From: Maylandia zebra | Lineage: Eukaryota > Chordata > Actinopteri > Cichliformes > Cichlidae | Direction of reading: 5' to 3' | NCBI RefSeq assembly: GCF_041146795.1 | Contig: NC_135174.1 | Span: forward strand, 22,778,878 to 22,842,877 | Length of the DNA stretch: 64,000 nt | Shown here: piece by piece, positions 10,909-24,233 of the stretch | Layout of the letters: every line of letters begins with the position of its first letter | Position numbering within the stretch: the first letter of the stretch is position 1 | Made by a program: the position numbers and the translations under genes | Notes under the pieces: generated by a model | Told to the model about the DNA's origin: nothing | Seen by the model: only the letters and a program-made list of their open reading frames with translations | Databases searched by the model: none

Positions 10909-13900
10909 ATGAGTAAAAACAGCAAAGTGTTGAACCTGAAGGATAAAATCAGTGGGAATGAAGTGGACCTGAGCTTGTGTAATCTCACTGAGGTGCCAGT
11001 CAGGGAGCTGGTAAGTTACTCAGCTGCTTCAAAGCATACTGTAGTTTTACACTCACCGTTACTCTGCTGTGGTTTGTTCCCATTTCTGTTTCTTGGTTAA
11101 AATGTCTGTTAAATAATTACCTGCCACTAATGTCAAACTTGACTTGTAATGTGATGTTTTCCAATAGGCCTTGTTCCCCAAAGTAACAGTTGTGGACTTA
11201 TCTTGTAACAACATTACCTCCCTTCCTGTGAGTATTGAACACTCAGATTAAACATTTTGTTTGTTTTTGATCAAGTTGATGCTCTTAATAATACAATTTC
11301 TTGCAAAGACTGTTTGTTTGAGAAGTTTTAGAGGTCAAAATTATTTTATCTTATTAGGTAATTGATCATCTTCAAATGTTTTAAGTATTTCTTTGTCTTA
11401 GTTACTTTTTCATTGTTTTAAAAAGTAATCACTCTTGCTTTAGTGAAGTATTTTCAGTAACTTACATTTTCTGAAACTCTGGGAGCGACAAGTTGAATTA
11501 CCCTGCATGCATTCAAATGTCTTAATGAATGAGCTGGGATGTTTATAACTGCTGTGTGTCTCTTTGACTGGGTTATCCTCCTGCAGCCAGAGTTCTGCAA
11601 CCTGACCCACCTAGTGAAGGTGGATCTGAGTAAAAACCAGCTGACCGGTCTCCCAGATGACCTGGGGAACCTGGTGAACCTTCAGCATCTAGACCTGTAC
11701 AACAATAAGCTGACAAACCTGCCAGTGAGCTTCTCTCAGCTCAGGGTGGGTGTTCTTTGATAGATGTGCATCCATTGTTTAAGTTAGCCTCATCCAGCAG
11801 CCTTAGCTTAGCATAAAGAGCTAAATTCATAGCCAGAGTTTGACCTACTGGATGTAAATCTCCTAAATCTCAGGAAGACGCTAGTATATGTTTCTAAACA
11901 AAAATCCTTTGCTTTTTTGTTAACCTTTGCTGCTGATAACTTGCTGTTTTCTTACTTTGTAATTACAAGGTGTGAAGCGTGTGGTTGTTGAGGTTCCCAA
12001 GCTCAGTTTTGGCTCTTTCTGTGTGTGTCTTTGTGTTCAGAGTCTCAAATGGTTGGACCTAAAGGATAACCCACTGGAGCTTGGCCTGGCCAAGGCAGCA
12101 GGAGACTGTCTGGATGAGAAACAGTGCAAACAGTGCGCCACTAAGGTGACAGAGAGAATGACGAGTCAGCAAATTGATGATATTACCATAAATGCGTCCA
12201 ATACTAAAGATCGTGGGGGTTTTTTAGGTTCTGCAGCACATGAGAGCCATTCAGGAGGAGGTCGATCATGCTCGAGAGAAACGACTTTTAAGAGAAAAAG
12301 GTAGGCAACATAATCATTCGAGAACTTCAAAAAAGTAATAACTAGGAGAAAAAAAGCTATTTTAAACTAACAAGTATACTGTTGCATTTGGTTGAGAAAA
12401 CTGTTTGATACATTAAAAGAAACTGATTTGCAAAGTGGGGTCATATCCTCCCCAAGTGTTACAGGAACATATTTATCCTGTGTATCGTCCACACAAACAA
12501 CACATTTTTGAAGTTGTGTGAAATGTAGCGGAAACTTCATCTGTAGCTTTAAAAAAACAAATGCAGTGGAATACAGTGAAGTTAAGTATTTCTTACTGAG
12601 ATCCAGGGTTGTAGAAATTATGAAAACGCACATTTAAAATGCTCTGCGTATAGTAAGGAAGCTTAGATGTTATCAACCATTAGTATTCACACCGATTGAT
12701 GTACATTAATGAAGCACGAGTCTCATTGTGCCCTTGGAACAGACTATAAAAGGATTTGAAAATGTTGACTGAATAAAAATGGAGGATTATAGAATTAATA
12801 CTACAGAAGTGCTATTAAAACAAAAAACCCCATAAAACAGGAAAAATAATAATAATAAAAATAAATAATAAATGAATGAATAATAAAAAATAATTCTGAT
12901 GAAAATGTGGGACTTTGAGGGTGAATTCTATCACAATTAATATTGTTCTTACTATTAAAACATTGTGGTTAAAAGTTGCAGTGACACAGAATGATTACAT
13001 GTGTAAAATAAGACTGCTATTACGCTAGTTTATTTTTACACAGGCACAAGTATGTTATGTTCCTAGTTGGGGGTTTAAAACACAAAAAGTCTAAATAGTA
13101 TGAATCTAAAAAGCAGACATCAAGACAAATGAAACAAGGAAAACTATACTTACGACTTTACTGTAAAGTGTGTTCATGAATTCTTTCATTCAGTCATGCA
13201 TTGCTCCACCACTCAAATCTATCATTGTTAAAAATATGAGTTTTCAGTTAGATAAATGTATTTAAAGGTTAGTGCAGACTCGCACAATAATTTTGTGGGT
13301 TGTTTTTGTTCTGGATTATTTGAAAAAGTATCGCAAACAACAGACTGAGAGGATCGTTGTTAATGGGAGTCTTGTTGCCGCTGTGAAAAGAAGTAAATGC
13401 ACTTCATCTCATTTATGGACAGCAGGAAAAAGCTCCCTGAAATACAAGCTTATAATGTCCCAGCAAGAATAAATCTGTGTAATTGCATCTCTTCTGGCCA
13501 CATTTCCTTCATCCTTTAATCAGAGCTGGAGAGGAAGAGGGAGGCGAAGCAGAGGGAGAGGGAGGCCAGAGAGAGGGAGGCTCGCAAACGGGAAAAGGCA
13601 GAGGAGAAGGAGAAGAGGAGGAAAGAGTACAATGCTCAGAAGGCAGCACTGGCTGCACAAGAGCAACAGAAGAAGAAAAGTGAGGAGAAGAAGAAGAAGA
13701 ACGGACAGGCAGCAGGTGGTAAATCTATTGAAATAGAAAGTATTCGTATCTATGTTTGAAGACTTTATTCAGCTTGTAACAGGCCTTTTCTTTTTTCCTT
13801 TTTCTTTGAAATGCACAAATCACTCAAAGTGGTCAGAAAATCTTTTATTTCTGGTTTGACGAGTCACTCTGATATCAAGCATGTGTTTCGTTACAGCAGA

Positions 13901-14180
13901 TAAAAAGGTCGCTGTGGAGTCTAAGCCTAAACCTCGCCGTTCTGTCATTGGTCTGATCTTCAAGCTCCTCCTCCTGCTGCTTGTGGGATTGGCTGGAGTC
14001 GCCGCTGTCTGTCACCTGACTGACCTGCAAAAGGAAGCTTTCTGTCTGCCGATAAACGCCGCAGTGGACGACGGCCTATCCTGGGCCAAAGAGCAGCAGA
14101 TTGTGCTCAGACAGCTGGTGCAGAATCTGTCGACTGCAGCGAAAGAGTTTCTCGAATCCACACAAACATCTAAGAACTAA
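10909..14180 (+). CDS. lrrc59: Leucine-rich repeat-containing protein 59
   Basis: ER membrane protein; known roles include ribosome association and nuclear import of FGF1. Coding exons, all phase-consistent: 10909-11010, 11168-11227, 11587-11745, 12041-12145, 12228-12300, 13524-13715, 13897-14180; 324 residues against about 307 in human. Order of parts: N-terminal [20 protein letters not shown]; leucine-rich repeats ([45 protein letters not shown]); a short Cys region ([10 protein letters not shown]); a Lys/Glu/Arg-rich coiled coil in exon 6; and a C-terminal membrane anchor starting [18 protein letters not shown]. The start was chosen as the first ATG after a CACAG acceptor, with the conserved N-terminus. 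The coiled-coil exon is very purine-rich. Confidence 0.96.
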
Positions 14181-15600
14181 ATACTCAAGCCTCCATCAAA
14201 GCTCAGAGCTCCAGGTTTTCCACTATCACCTGTGAACCAAGGGATTTTGTGTGTTTGTTTTTTAAATATGAGAAATCATGAGTCTCATTAAAATGGGTAA
14301 CCCTGCATCTCCTTACCATGTTTGTGATGCTGGGGAGGTGAAAGGTCTGTACAGATAAATGACAATGGAACAGGTGTGAAAACCATCTTAAATTCCTATG
14401 GAATTGTCTCTCTTGTACCCTCTTTGTACTACAGTGTGTTTTTTAAAAAAGAAGAAGAAGTAATCATCTTAAATGTCTCCCTGTCAACCATGTTTTGCAC
14501 TTTGACCAGCAGCCAGCTGGTTTGTTTTCTGTGCATTACACGGAGCACAGGCTGTATTTGAGAGACGTTCAGTGAAGTGTCAGGGGGCCCTGTCTGTGCT
14601 GCACCAGTCACATGTTAGCTGCCAGTCACAGTTGTCCATTTGCCAGTGTTAGATTAGGCAGTCTGAGCATGTGCAGTAAAAGCTGTGTCAATACAAAGCC
14701 TTTCCAGCCATATAGTCAACCCTCCTTAATTTTGCACTTTGGAGTCCAAATGATAGAAGTGGATTTTATGTTGTCACAGCTTATATCCTCAGCCGGCAAA
14801 ACATTTTCAGTCACACGAATACCAAAGATATCAGAGGTAATTAAGAAAAAGTGTCGGTATTATCCAGCAGAGAGCAAAATCTCTTGTTTAGTACATCCTG
14901 TTTCCTGCTTCCAGATCTTTAACAAGAGCAAAAATCCCCTTTCTGACGGTGTAAAGTTGCTTAACCACAAATCGAATCCCGTTTAATAAAAGAAAAGGGC
15001 AATTTCAACAGCACATCTCGGTTTTTCTGCATAATAAATAAATGCTGCTGTAGTACGTGCAAGAAATCTGTCTGCACAAATAAATAAAGTGTAATTCATT
15101 ACTTTGATGGTGTATGAATGTCATAGGAAGAGATCTTTATCAATAGGAAAGGATGGCCTCCATCCAGTGGCCCAACAACCATCTTCCAAGATTGAATTCG
15201 ATGTCTTCCATTTCACTATAAAGCTCTGTTTCCTTTATGTGCGTTTATAATAAAAAAAAAAACAGCAAATCAGAAAACAAACGTTTACCTTGAAAGCTCA
15301 ATGTGCAAATTTAGAAATACTAAATAATTTCAGTTCTGATATAAATTAAAGCTCAGCCAATGCTGATGATTCTAATACAACAGGTCATTTTAAACTTGAT
15401 AACTCTTTTTTTTCATAAATCCTGCACAGATTGTATCATTTCATAGATTTTTCCTGCTTCCCAACTGTGAGTATTTATCGCAGACCTAATTTTTCAGTAA
15501 CAATGTACAAACTGTAAATTTGTCTTTAAACTGGACTACCAATAAACAAGCTTTGCTACTGTCGCAATAAATGAATGTTTAATTCAGATGCAGCGGTGAA
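14181..15600 (+). other. lrrc59 3' UTR and flank
   Basis: Poly(A) signals occur at 14985-14990 and again near 15540-15570. The 3' UTR probably ends near 15.0 kb, with a possible longer form. No other gene is seen. Confidence 0.5.
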
Positions 15601-17185
15601 GGACAAATAAAACTCATTCAGATATTCTGTTTCAAACATCTTTAGTTGTGAATTTCATTCATTTTCACTTTATTGAAAGAGTGGTGTGCTGTTTTTAAAA
15701 GCGTGGCATGTCTATCTATGTCTTTCTAACCCCCAAGACTGCTAGTTCAATGTGCATATTGAATTAGCAGTGTAAATAAAAAGCCTTTTAAAAAAAAAAT
15801 CTGTTTTTTTGTGTAATTTTCCTGTCGGCATAATTAAATGTGCTGCAAAACATATTTGGCTCATATATTGTTTGTGACAGAATAACACCTTGGTGACAAG
15901 AAAATGCCGTCAATAGGTTCAGGTCTAGTTTTGTCTTTGTTAATGTAAAATATAGTGTTCAGTCTCTGCACTGCCATTTCATGACATTAGCTGCAGACAA
16001 TAAATAAAGGCAGGACTTGTACTATGCATTTTTTTTTAAGTTCCATCTCTCCTCTGCTAATTCGACGTATTTCAGCTTTAGCATAGCATTCAAAATAGTG
16101 TTGAGCTGGTGCAATATGGAATAGAAGAAATGGTCAACATCCTGGTCATTTATGTAAACGCTGACACGTTTCTTTAGTTATAACCCCAACAAGTTGGATA
16201 GTTGGCTTCCTGGGTTTTGCAGTTTGGTGAAATGTTTAACGTTGTTGTAAAATGTTGTGAAACATAAAGTACTCAGGTGATGGAGAAAGTAATAGAGAAT
16301 CAGTGTGTAATGAGCCTGAATGTAGCTTCTCTGGAGCTTCTGACTTTATTACATCAATGTGACAAACAGGTGGAGCTCATGTGATTATTTGGTATGTTAT
16401 ATGTTAAAGCACCAGGATGGGCTTGGTGGTGAAATGCAGCTTAGAAGGTCAAAAAAGAACTATAATGCTCATATTCAAGTTACCATTGATGATCATTGTT
16501 AGTGTTTAAGAAAACATCTTGATCCACTTTTACAGCTGCACTAAGACACCTCAGAGGACTCTGTGCTGTTAGAGCCATTCTCCAAAACTAGACTAAAACT
16601 AAACTAAACGAGCTAGAAATTGCAAACAATACCACAAACATTACTCAGAATGCACTCCTTGGACAATTGAAACCTGAGACTATAAACCACCTAATATGAC
16701 CAACAAAGCGTTCCGTTTTAGCTGCCGCTGCCATCCATTAGCTTTTTGTCTAATACGACCATTTTGTGTGAATGAAGTCTGGGAAACCACAACAAATAAG
16801 TTTTTTAAAAAAAGAAAGAAAATGGGTGGAAAGTGCCTTTAGTGGCGGTTCGTGTTTCCTAAATCTGATTTTCCAAAATAGGGTTGGAAGGAAATTCAAT
16901 TAAAGGTTTGGTGTCACAACTGAAGTTAATGTAGCAATTCTTCAAAAAAAAAAAGTACCTCTCAGTTCAAGTCTAACAAAACAAGACTGAAAGAAATCAT
17001 TTCAGTCTTGAACAATCATTCAAGCAGCCACACTGCAATCTGCTTTTCGTTAGGTCCATGTTTTTGGGAGAATTACTTTTTTTGAGGGTAATTTTGAGAA
17101 AAAAAAGTACATTATATCACCTGTTTTGGAATTTCTATATATCTTTTCCCTATTTTAAGGGCTCAGAAGTAATCCATTTTACAGC
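15601..17185. other. Intergenic, nothing recognised
   Basis: AT-rich unique-looking sequence without coding potential in either strand. Confidence 0.5.
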
Positions 17186-17189
17186 TCCA

Positions 17190-17590
17190 TGAGGCCTGTT
17201 CCATCATTATTTAATGACAAATTAGGCAGATAAATCTGGAGTTCATCTGGAGTTGATTTCAAGTCTTAAACTTGATGGGGAAAAAACCTTTCACAGGTCA
17301 GCAATCAACAGATGTCTTTATAAAAAAGGAAATCCTGACAGTTTAAGAATCATCTGGATTGTATTCTTCAATAGCCCAGTCAGTCACATGATCTGAACCC
17401 AGTGTAGCATGGTTTTCAGTTACTGAAGGCCGAAAGACCCACAAAGAAGCAGAAACTGAAGGTGGATGCAGATGAAAGCGTGCATTTCAATCACATCTCT
17501 GCTCTTTGATATGAAATCCACTGTGGTTGTGTACAGGGACAAAAATCACAAATATGACATGTCCAAAAACTTATGGACCTAACTGCAGAA
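17190..17590 (+). mobile_element. Tc1/mariner-family transposon fragment
   Basis: Contains the teleost element stretch 'gaggcctgttccatcatt' near 17191. Downstream a degenerate transposase end can be read around 17385-17470 (SPVSHMI-like, then AFQLLKAERPTKKQKL), followed by a closing 'ccaaaaacttatggacc' near 17580. It is a badly decayed copy with most of the middle deleted. Confidence 0.6.
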
Positions 17591-17599
17591 CTCCCTTAA

Positions 17600-19440
17600 G
17601 GTGTAGACTAGCATTAGCTTGTATCACACTTGTGCTAATATCACACAGTAATGATACGACTTAACTGAAGTTGATGAGGAGAAGAGGAAAATTTTAATTA
17701 GTTTGTTAGTTACGATCTTATATTCTGCCCTTCTCCCCTTTTCTGGGAGGCAGTGGGGAGGTGGAGCGTACAGCCCGATCCGGCGGGGAGGTCTGGGAAG
17801 CCAGATTGGGCGCCCCCCTTCCGGCTCTCCTCTCTGCTCTCTCCTATCTTGTCCCTTTTGTGTTACTTCTCTCTATCATCATTTCTACCCCTTTGAAGAA
17901 TTTAGGCTCCATAAATGCTAAAGAGGTAAGTATTATTTCTCAGTTGCAGTGAATAGATAGAAAATAAACTGTAGGAAACTAAACAGAAGAAAGGAGAAGA
18001 AAAATAACAGTTTAACATAAACCAGTGACACGCTCTAGGGCCTGATCAACCCTGGCAGGGCCTCCTTATATGAGGGGGTCTAGTGATAATGGCCGAAACA
18101 CCCGATGAATCCAAGGTCCACTACTGACGATGTGTCCTAAACTTTAAAATGATAATCTAGATCAGATCTCTAATCCCTAAACCTAACCAAGGAAGGAAAA
18201 TGGCAGATTAGCCTGGGTAAGACCGAAAGTTGAGGCACAGAACGATGTGTACTGCTGGTAAAGTTTCTGGGCTGCCTTTCCTCATGACAGCCATCCCTCA
18301 AGAGTCTCTCCATCTAAAGCAATGCATCAGGGACTGTAACATCTAGTCCTTTTTCCTGAATCTCAAGACCTCATGAATGTCCATTGTTGACTGAATAGGA
18401 GGACAGTGAGATTTAGGAGTATGAAGTATGAAAATAAACATGGCAATAAAGCTCCCGCAGCTGGCATTTAATGTTTGACACCAACCAGTTTTCAGCAACA
18501 AAATTGAGAAAAATATGTGACATTAAGAGGAATATGAGACTTTAATGTATAAGAGATGTGTAAATAACACATTAGGCTGTGGTTTTTAATGGCTGTGCAT
18601 CAGTAAGTGGAAAAAAGCTCTTAATTTCATTCTGGGGACAGAGTGAATAATTAAAAAGAAGTAGCGCCTAATGCTGCTGAAAGCTGGTGACTAAAACCAT
18701 CAGTTTGGTCCAATTTGAAGTTTAGTTTCAAAAAGTCAGAACTGGTCAATAGAAATACTGAACCAAACATAAAAACATCACCTTTCAATTTTAAGTGTAA
18801 AGCTTCTCCAAACAAAGGACACCAAAGATATTAACTTGGTTTATAGATAGAGAAGCACAAATCTTTGCATTGGCAAGTGATTTCTAGTTTGCTAAGGTGG
18901 TACGCAATCAATATAAAGTGAACCAGCTCCACTAAAAACATCAGCCACAGCATCTTTCATTTCATTTTACTCCTCGGGTCGGAGATGACAACGGTTAAAT
19001 CAATGTCTCGACTACAGTACACGATTTGATACGTGAGGATGAAAGTTTGATGTCATATTCACACCTATGCATTTGTTTTTCAACAGTGTTCAGGTTACAA
19101 TTTGCAGGTTTTTTCCTCCGCAAAGTCCAACATCCAGCAAGATCACACCAAAACCACCAAGACGAATTCCACAAACCTGGTGAAGCGTATCCAAAAAGGA
19201 AGAACCCATTCAACTCTATTGTGAATCTGGATTTCCTTATTTAAAATTGTATAATGAGGTATGGCTTTGTCCTTGTCTGCCTCTGTTTGTCTTATAATCA
19301 GAATTTTTTGCCACTATGTGACAGAAAATAACATTTCTTGTGACTCGAATACAGAATTCTGTTGCAAGTTTTCAGATTCACATGTCATCCTGTCACATCA
19401 TCCTGCTTCACAAGCTGAAGTCTTTAGAAGGTGAGTGAGA
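17600..19440. other. Intergenic, GC-rich island and unclassified sequence
   Basis: 17740-17840 is unusually GC-rich for this window, and 17930 has a good splice donor (GAG|GTAAGT). 18000-18330 looks repeat-like. Neither could be assigned to a family or gene. The remainder shows nothing. Confidence 0.35.
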
Positions 19441-19456
19441 AGCTCAGTATAGAACC

Positions 19457-21508
19457 TCACTGTGAGAGCAGTTCAGGTCCGCTGCTGCAGGTCTGTCTGT
19501 AATCTCGTTCCTTCACGTGAGCTGCATCGTCCAGCAGCTTCGTCCGAACGGACTCATCTACCGTCAGCTCGAGTGTCACCTCTTTAAACACTGCACACTG
19601 CGACACCTGCAGCAAGCAAGACTTTGTATTGAATTCCCAAAGAAAAGGTTTATTTTATAGAGCATATCCACAATTCCACACAGTGGGATCTGGTTACCTC
19701 TTGGAAGTGGAGCTTCTTGAACATGGTGATGCTGACCTGGTTCTCCAGCCCGATCTTTGCTTGGAACTTTCTGACTCCGAGTTTGGTGACTCCTGATGGA
19801 GGAAAACACGCTAATCACCACCATAAAATAACTGTTTTTTACAAATGTAACGTAAAAACTGTACTATACTGTCTACAGTACTTAAAAAAAGGCTGAAAAA
19901 ATCTTTCATTTCCATACAGAAATCTTTAAAAGTCTGACAGACTGTTCTGGCTGCCTCACCATAGCACATCATCATACGTGTCACCTCCTTTCCGATGCCC
20001 TTGCCTCTGTAACTGGGCTCTGTTAAAAAACAAACAATAAAAACACTTCTTCTTTATCACAGAATCAAAACAATGTAACAACTGAACAAAAAGTCTGCAC
20101 CGAGCATGTAAAAATGCACTGATTGCTCTCTTATAGATGTTTTTAAGAACCTGCTATCATGATCTCCAGCTCAGCCAGCGAAGGGTCTGTTGGATCAGTC
20201 AGGAAGATGTTGACATCTCCCACCATGCACTGCTCCTCCTCCACACTGGGGTCAGCCCACCGCTGCTTGTCCAAAATTATGAACGTGCACTCTGGAAAGG
20301 CAACATAAAAACACACAAACACAATGAAAATGCTTTTCTTGGCATTGCTTTCCTATCATGTCTACTGACGGCTCCTCACTGTCGTCATCTTCCCTCCAGC
20401 TCTTCTGCATGTCGTACTCCTGATCCAGGGTCAGCGGCTCTGAAGCGGTCAGCTGCTGCAGCTCCGGAGACTTCATCCACTCATGATACCTGGATGAAGT
20501 TAAACTCACTAATAAAGACGCCCAGGAAATATGAAATAACAAAGACAGCTGGTTACTATGATCAAACTAAATTACTCAGAAATTGAAACATTTGCTGTAA
20601 TAATAAAAAATAAATAAATAATGGGTTGAGAAAAATCTATTATTGCCAGAATTACGGTAATTATGAACTATATGTTTTAATACAGATATGATATGGGAGG
20701 TACTTGTGATTTTGCTGTGAAAAAGGCTATAATAGAAGACAACTGTGGCAGATATGCATCTTGCTTCTGGCTCAACCTGTTCAGGAGTTCTCCAGCTGGC
20801 TATGTCAATAAAACTGCTGCATGACAAACTATTTAACTAACTTTTACAGCCACACTCACATGTAAAGAAGCATCCGATGGAAAAACAAACGATGAGCTGA
20901 ATGAGAACTCAGAGAAAAACATCTGCATGACTGTGTGGCTCAGTCATTTTATTTCAGTGTTATATGACAGGTTATCTCTAACATTAATTTAGGGGGATGA
21001 CCAGTTTAGAAACACTCTTATAGTGCAATACATCTTAACGAGTTGCAACACAATAGTTAATAGTGCAAAAGCAGAGAAAAGGCTAAGATTATGCCTCCTT
21101 TTTCCAGGTTTCACACTTCGCAAAGCCTTTGAAAGACCACGTATTTGATACCTCTGCCTTAAAACATACTCTTTACTAAAGACAAATAATGTGTCATTAA
21201 GCAGTAAATATGACCTGAACGGATTAATCTTTATTCTTTGTATTGCCTTTCCTTGTGCAGTTGTAAATGCTATTGTAAACAAATGTTTTATACTTAGCAC
21301 TAAAAGACTGTCACATAAAGAGACACACACATTGTAACAAAATGTGGTGATAAGAAGAGGAATAAAAGGGGCAGAGGACAGTAAACAGCTGTGATGCGGG
21401 GATCGCTTCCACTAACAGCTGTTCACGTTACCTGGGCACGTGGTTTACGTTGTAAGGAACCAGCACGACTCTGTGTCCCTCCAGTAAAGTGTTCTCGTTT
21501 ATCTTCAT
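19457..21508 (-). CDS. nat9: N-acetyltransferase 9 (GNAT family)
   Basis: Complete gene. Exons in coding order: 21508-21432, 20489-20380, 20291-20151, 20019-19960, 19792-19698, 19606-19457; 210 residues against 207 in human. It starts MKINENTLLEGHRVVLVPYN and continues RYHEWMKSPELQQLTASEPL, DDDKCTFIILDKQRW, CMVGDVNIFLTD and EPSYRGKGIGKE. The RGKGIG loop is the acetyl-CoA pyrophosphate-binding motif of GNAT enzymes. It is followed by KFQAKIGLENQVSITMFKKL and LTVDESVRTKLL. NAT9 is a predicted protein acetyltransferase implicated in microtubule stability in flies; its substrate is not shown by sequence. Frames close exactly across all five introns, and no defects were seen. Confidence 0.96.
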
Positions 21509-22260
21509 GGCATCAAACCGCTGATGAAGCTGTAATAACTTTAAAAGCGATCCACGTTTCTGCTCAGACACCGCTTCCGCATACACGCTTCCTGCAGCTG
21601 CGCACAGGAGTCACACAGACAGGAGGCGCCACCTGCCGGACAGGATTAGGAAGCACGAAAGGCAGGGAGGTTTTGTTTTGTTTTTGCAGAACTTTATTTG
21701 AAATTGTAAAGTGAACAGTCAGTCATTCCAGTTCAGTTTGTACAGTAGACATTCAGGGCAAATAAGAGTAACAATAAGCAATACAATGAAAATGAAAATA
21801 AGAGGGGTAAATAAATAAATAAAGAAGAAAAAAAGGGATGTGACAGACTTCATAGTAGCTTTGTGCTTGAAAATTGTATCTGTGACAGCTCATTTGTTGA
21901 AAATTTCTGGATGAATTTCAATTAATGATAAACCTTTTTAATTTGAATTCCATTTAAGAGAGTTTAAGTAATATTCAATTTCAATTAAAAACAAACTAAA
22001 TATTGGGATTGAGTTTTGAAATTTACATTTATGCATGTGGAATTTCCCTAGTAAGATATTAAGATTGACAATGGCACATAATTTATTTTCTTTGGTTTCA
22101 AAGTAAGTGATAATGTCCTTCCGGGGAGTTTAAACTTCTAACACTAACCTGTGACTCATGGATGAACCAGTCATGTGCTTACACATAACAGACATTTTGG
22201 CAAAGAAACTATTTTAAATGATTTTAAATTGTATAAAATTTTGTAGCATTTTTGTATCAA
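21509..22260. other. nat9 upstream flank and intergenic DNA
   Basis: 21530-21660 is moderately GC-rich and probably the nat9 promoter. Beyond it is AT-rich DNA with A-rich and ATAA runs (about 21800-21840). No gene is seen. Confidence 0.45.
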
Positions 22261-22264
22261 GATA

Positions 22265-23218
22265 TTAGCATAAAACCTCCATGATGTACAGTGTGCCCTT
22301 AAGTTTGAGGAAGCTGGACAGTGTGGACAACTAAAGAAGTGACAAGTCTAACCAACTATCAGCAGCTTCTGAAAGTCATATCCTTGAGAAATATCCCAAA
22401 CAAATCAATGAAAGACCTGAAACAGGACCTGAGAGATGCATCAGGCCCTTCAGTTCATCTGTCTGTTCACCCTCAGTGGAAAGGTGGCTGTCAAGAGGCT
22501 AATCTCTAGCGAGGGGAGATGGGGAGAAAAGGCTGAGGTATCCAAAATTAGACAAGAACTGGACTGAAAATCAGTGGCAACAGGTTTGATGAAGTGATGA
22601 ATCCAAATGTACATTTTTGTATATTAAATTATTATCAGAGGAGAGCGGTACGACAGTGAGTGTCTACAACCATCTGTGGAACAAAGCTGAGGCTAAATCA
22701 CGGTTTGGAGTTGCATGTCAAGCAGTGGCGTCGAGCATTTTAATTTGCCAACATGTAATACCATCTGGAAAGGACTGTGTCTTTATTTCTGAGCAATGAC
22801 ATTGATACCAAACATATTGCCAATGCAGTAAAAGCATAGCAGGGTGAAAAACACACCTGAACGCTACCAGTCATTGATTGGCCTCCTGCAACATTATTGA
22901 AGCAGTTTGTTATCATCTTGACATAGAACAGAACAAAAGGAAGCCAACATCCAAGTAAGAATCTCCTGAATCCTGAAGATCTATTTCTGAAGACTACTGA
23001 GATAAATTACAAGGAAGATACCTGAGAGATTTCAGGCTGTGTAGAAGAATAAAGGCAGTCATACCAAATTTTGACTTTAGTTAGAATTTTCAAATTACAG
23101 CATTTTCATCTATGTTTGCACATATTTTAATAACTTGCTGAACCTATTTCCCATTTTCTTTGTAAAACACAAAGAAAGGATGAGTGGCTCAAGACTTTTG
23201 CACAGTACCGTAAAGATT
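22265..23218 (+). mobile_element. Degenerate Tc1-like DNA transposon
   Basis: Ends with 'ctcaagacttttgcacagta' at about 23215, the typical terminus of a common teleost Tc1 element. Upstream are decayed blocks of its transposase gene: 'catttctgagcaatgacattg' around 22780, the 'gattggcctcctgcaacatt' region at 22877, and 'agaacagaacaaaagg' at 22924. Many stops and indels; not functional. The left terminus is not clear. Confidence 0.65.
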
Positions 23219-24188
23219 ATAAAAGTTTTTTCTGTTTTTCTAAAGAAAAGAGAAAAAAAAGAAAAAGTGACTATCCCATCCACTTATTTGTAAGATTTTT
23301 TGTAATAAAAATAATAATTATAATAATTACAATTTGTAATAACTAGTCATTTTAAGATATAATATAGTATAATATAATGTAATTTTAAAAACACACAAAA
23401 GAAAATCACGGAACAACAAACTCAAGACCATTTATCCCAGCTTGATATGGCAAGCATGCCTCTTTCTAACGTTGCTACACACACGATGCACTCTGGAGTT
23501 CACTCGGAAAGATCTGAGGATAAATCATAGAGGTTGAAAGACGAATAATAAGCAGGAACATGAGAATGTTTATATCAAAGTCTATATTTTGTGTTTGGCT
23601 GCTCTTATGTTGGTGGTTTAGACTGAAAATATCTCTACATTTGAAATGCTTACAAGCCAAATAAGACTTTCCTACACTGGCTTTAAGATGATCTATATTA
23701 AAATCTGAGTCTTATTACAGCATTTTTATTAAACCCTATCATCTAATTGTTATGTTACATAGTTTCTCACATTAGAATTCATATTCCTTTGTTTTAAAGT
23801 AATACATGAATCTTCAGAGAATTGCACAAAAAATGTTACTGAAACTTGTAGGAGCCCAAATATTTATTTATGTATTTATTTATTTATTTTTCACCATTTG
23901 GGGGCAGCAAAAACTCAACTTCGTGCTGATCTGATGAATTTAAGTCCATTTTTTTTAGTTCTGATTTGTTCAATATCAGCTACAGAAGATGACACCTGAA
24001 AATACATTTGCTAAATGTTGCACAGCAGCAGCTGAAAACAACACTTTGAGAGCAGTGAACGAAGAGAGTAAAGCTACAGGTCAAAAAACTAAACAATGAG
24101 CTTTTCTCAGCTTTTTTCCTTTGATGTATTCCAGAGTTTCCTGTAGAAATTTTTCTTAACAAATGGTAGATGATTGATTCATACTTAT
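23219..24188. other. Intergenic, nothing recognised
   Basis: AT-rich with a (TTTA)n run near 23870-23890. No coding signal. Confidence 0.5.
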
Positions 24189-24194
24189 TTTATT
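24189..24194 (-). terminator. Candidate poly(A) signal of the syt15-like gene
   Basis: AATAAA on the minus strand about 40 bases past the stop, implying a very short 3' UTR. Confidence 0.4.
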
Positions 24195-24233
24195 TCATTT
24201 TTGATATCTACTCATATGAGGATGCTTTTAGCG

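Noticed and set aside
17703-18330. GC-rich and repeat-like segment considered as a long-terminal-repeat relic or a non-coding RNA exon
   Set aside because: No paired copy, primer-binding site or coding part could be shown; left as unclassified.
22321-22799. Short frames taken as small genes
   Set aside because: They lie within a decayed Tc1-like transposon and have no intact domain.
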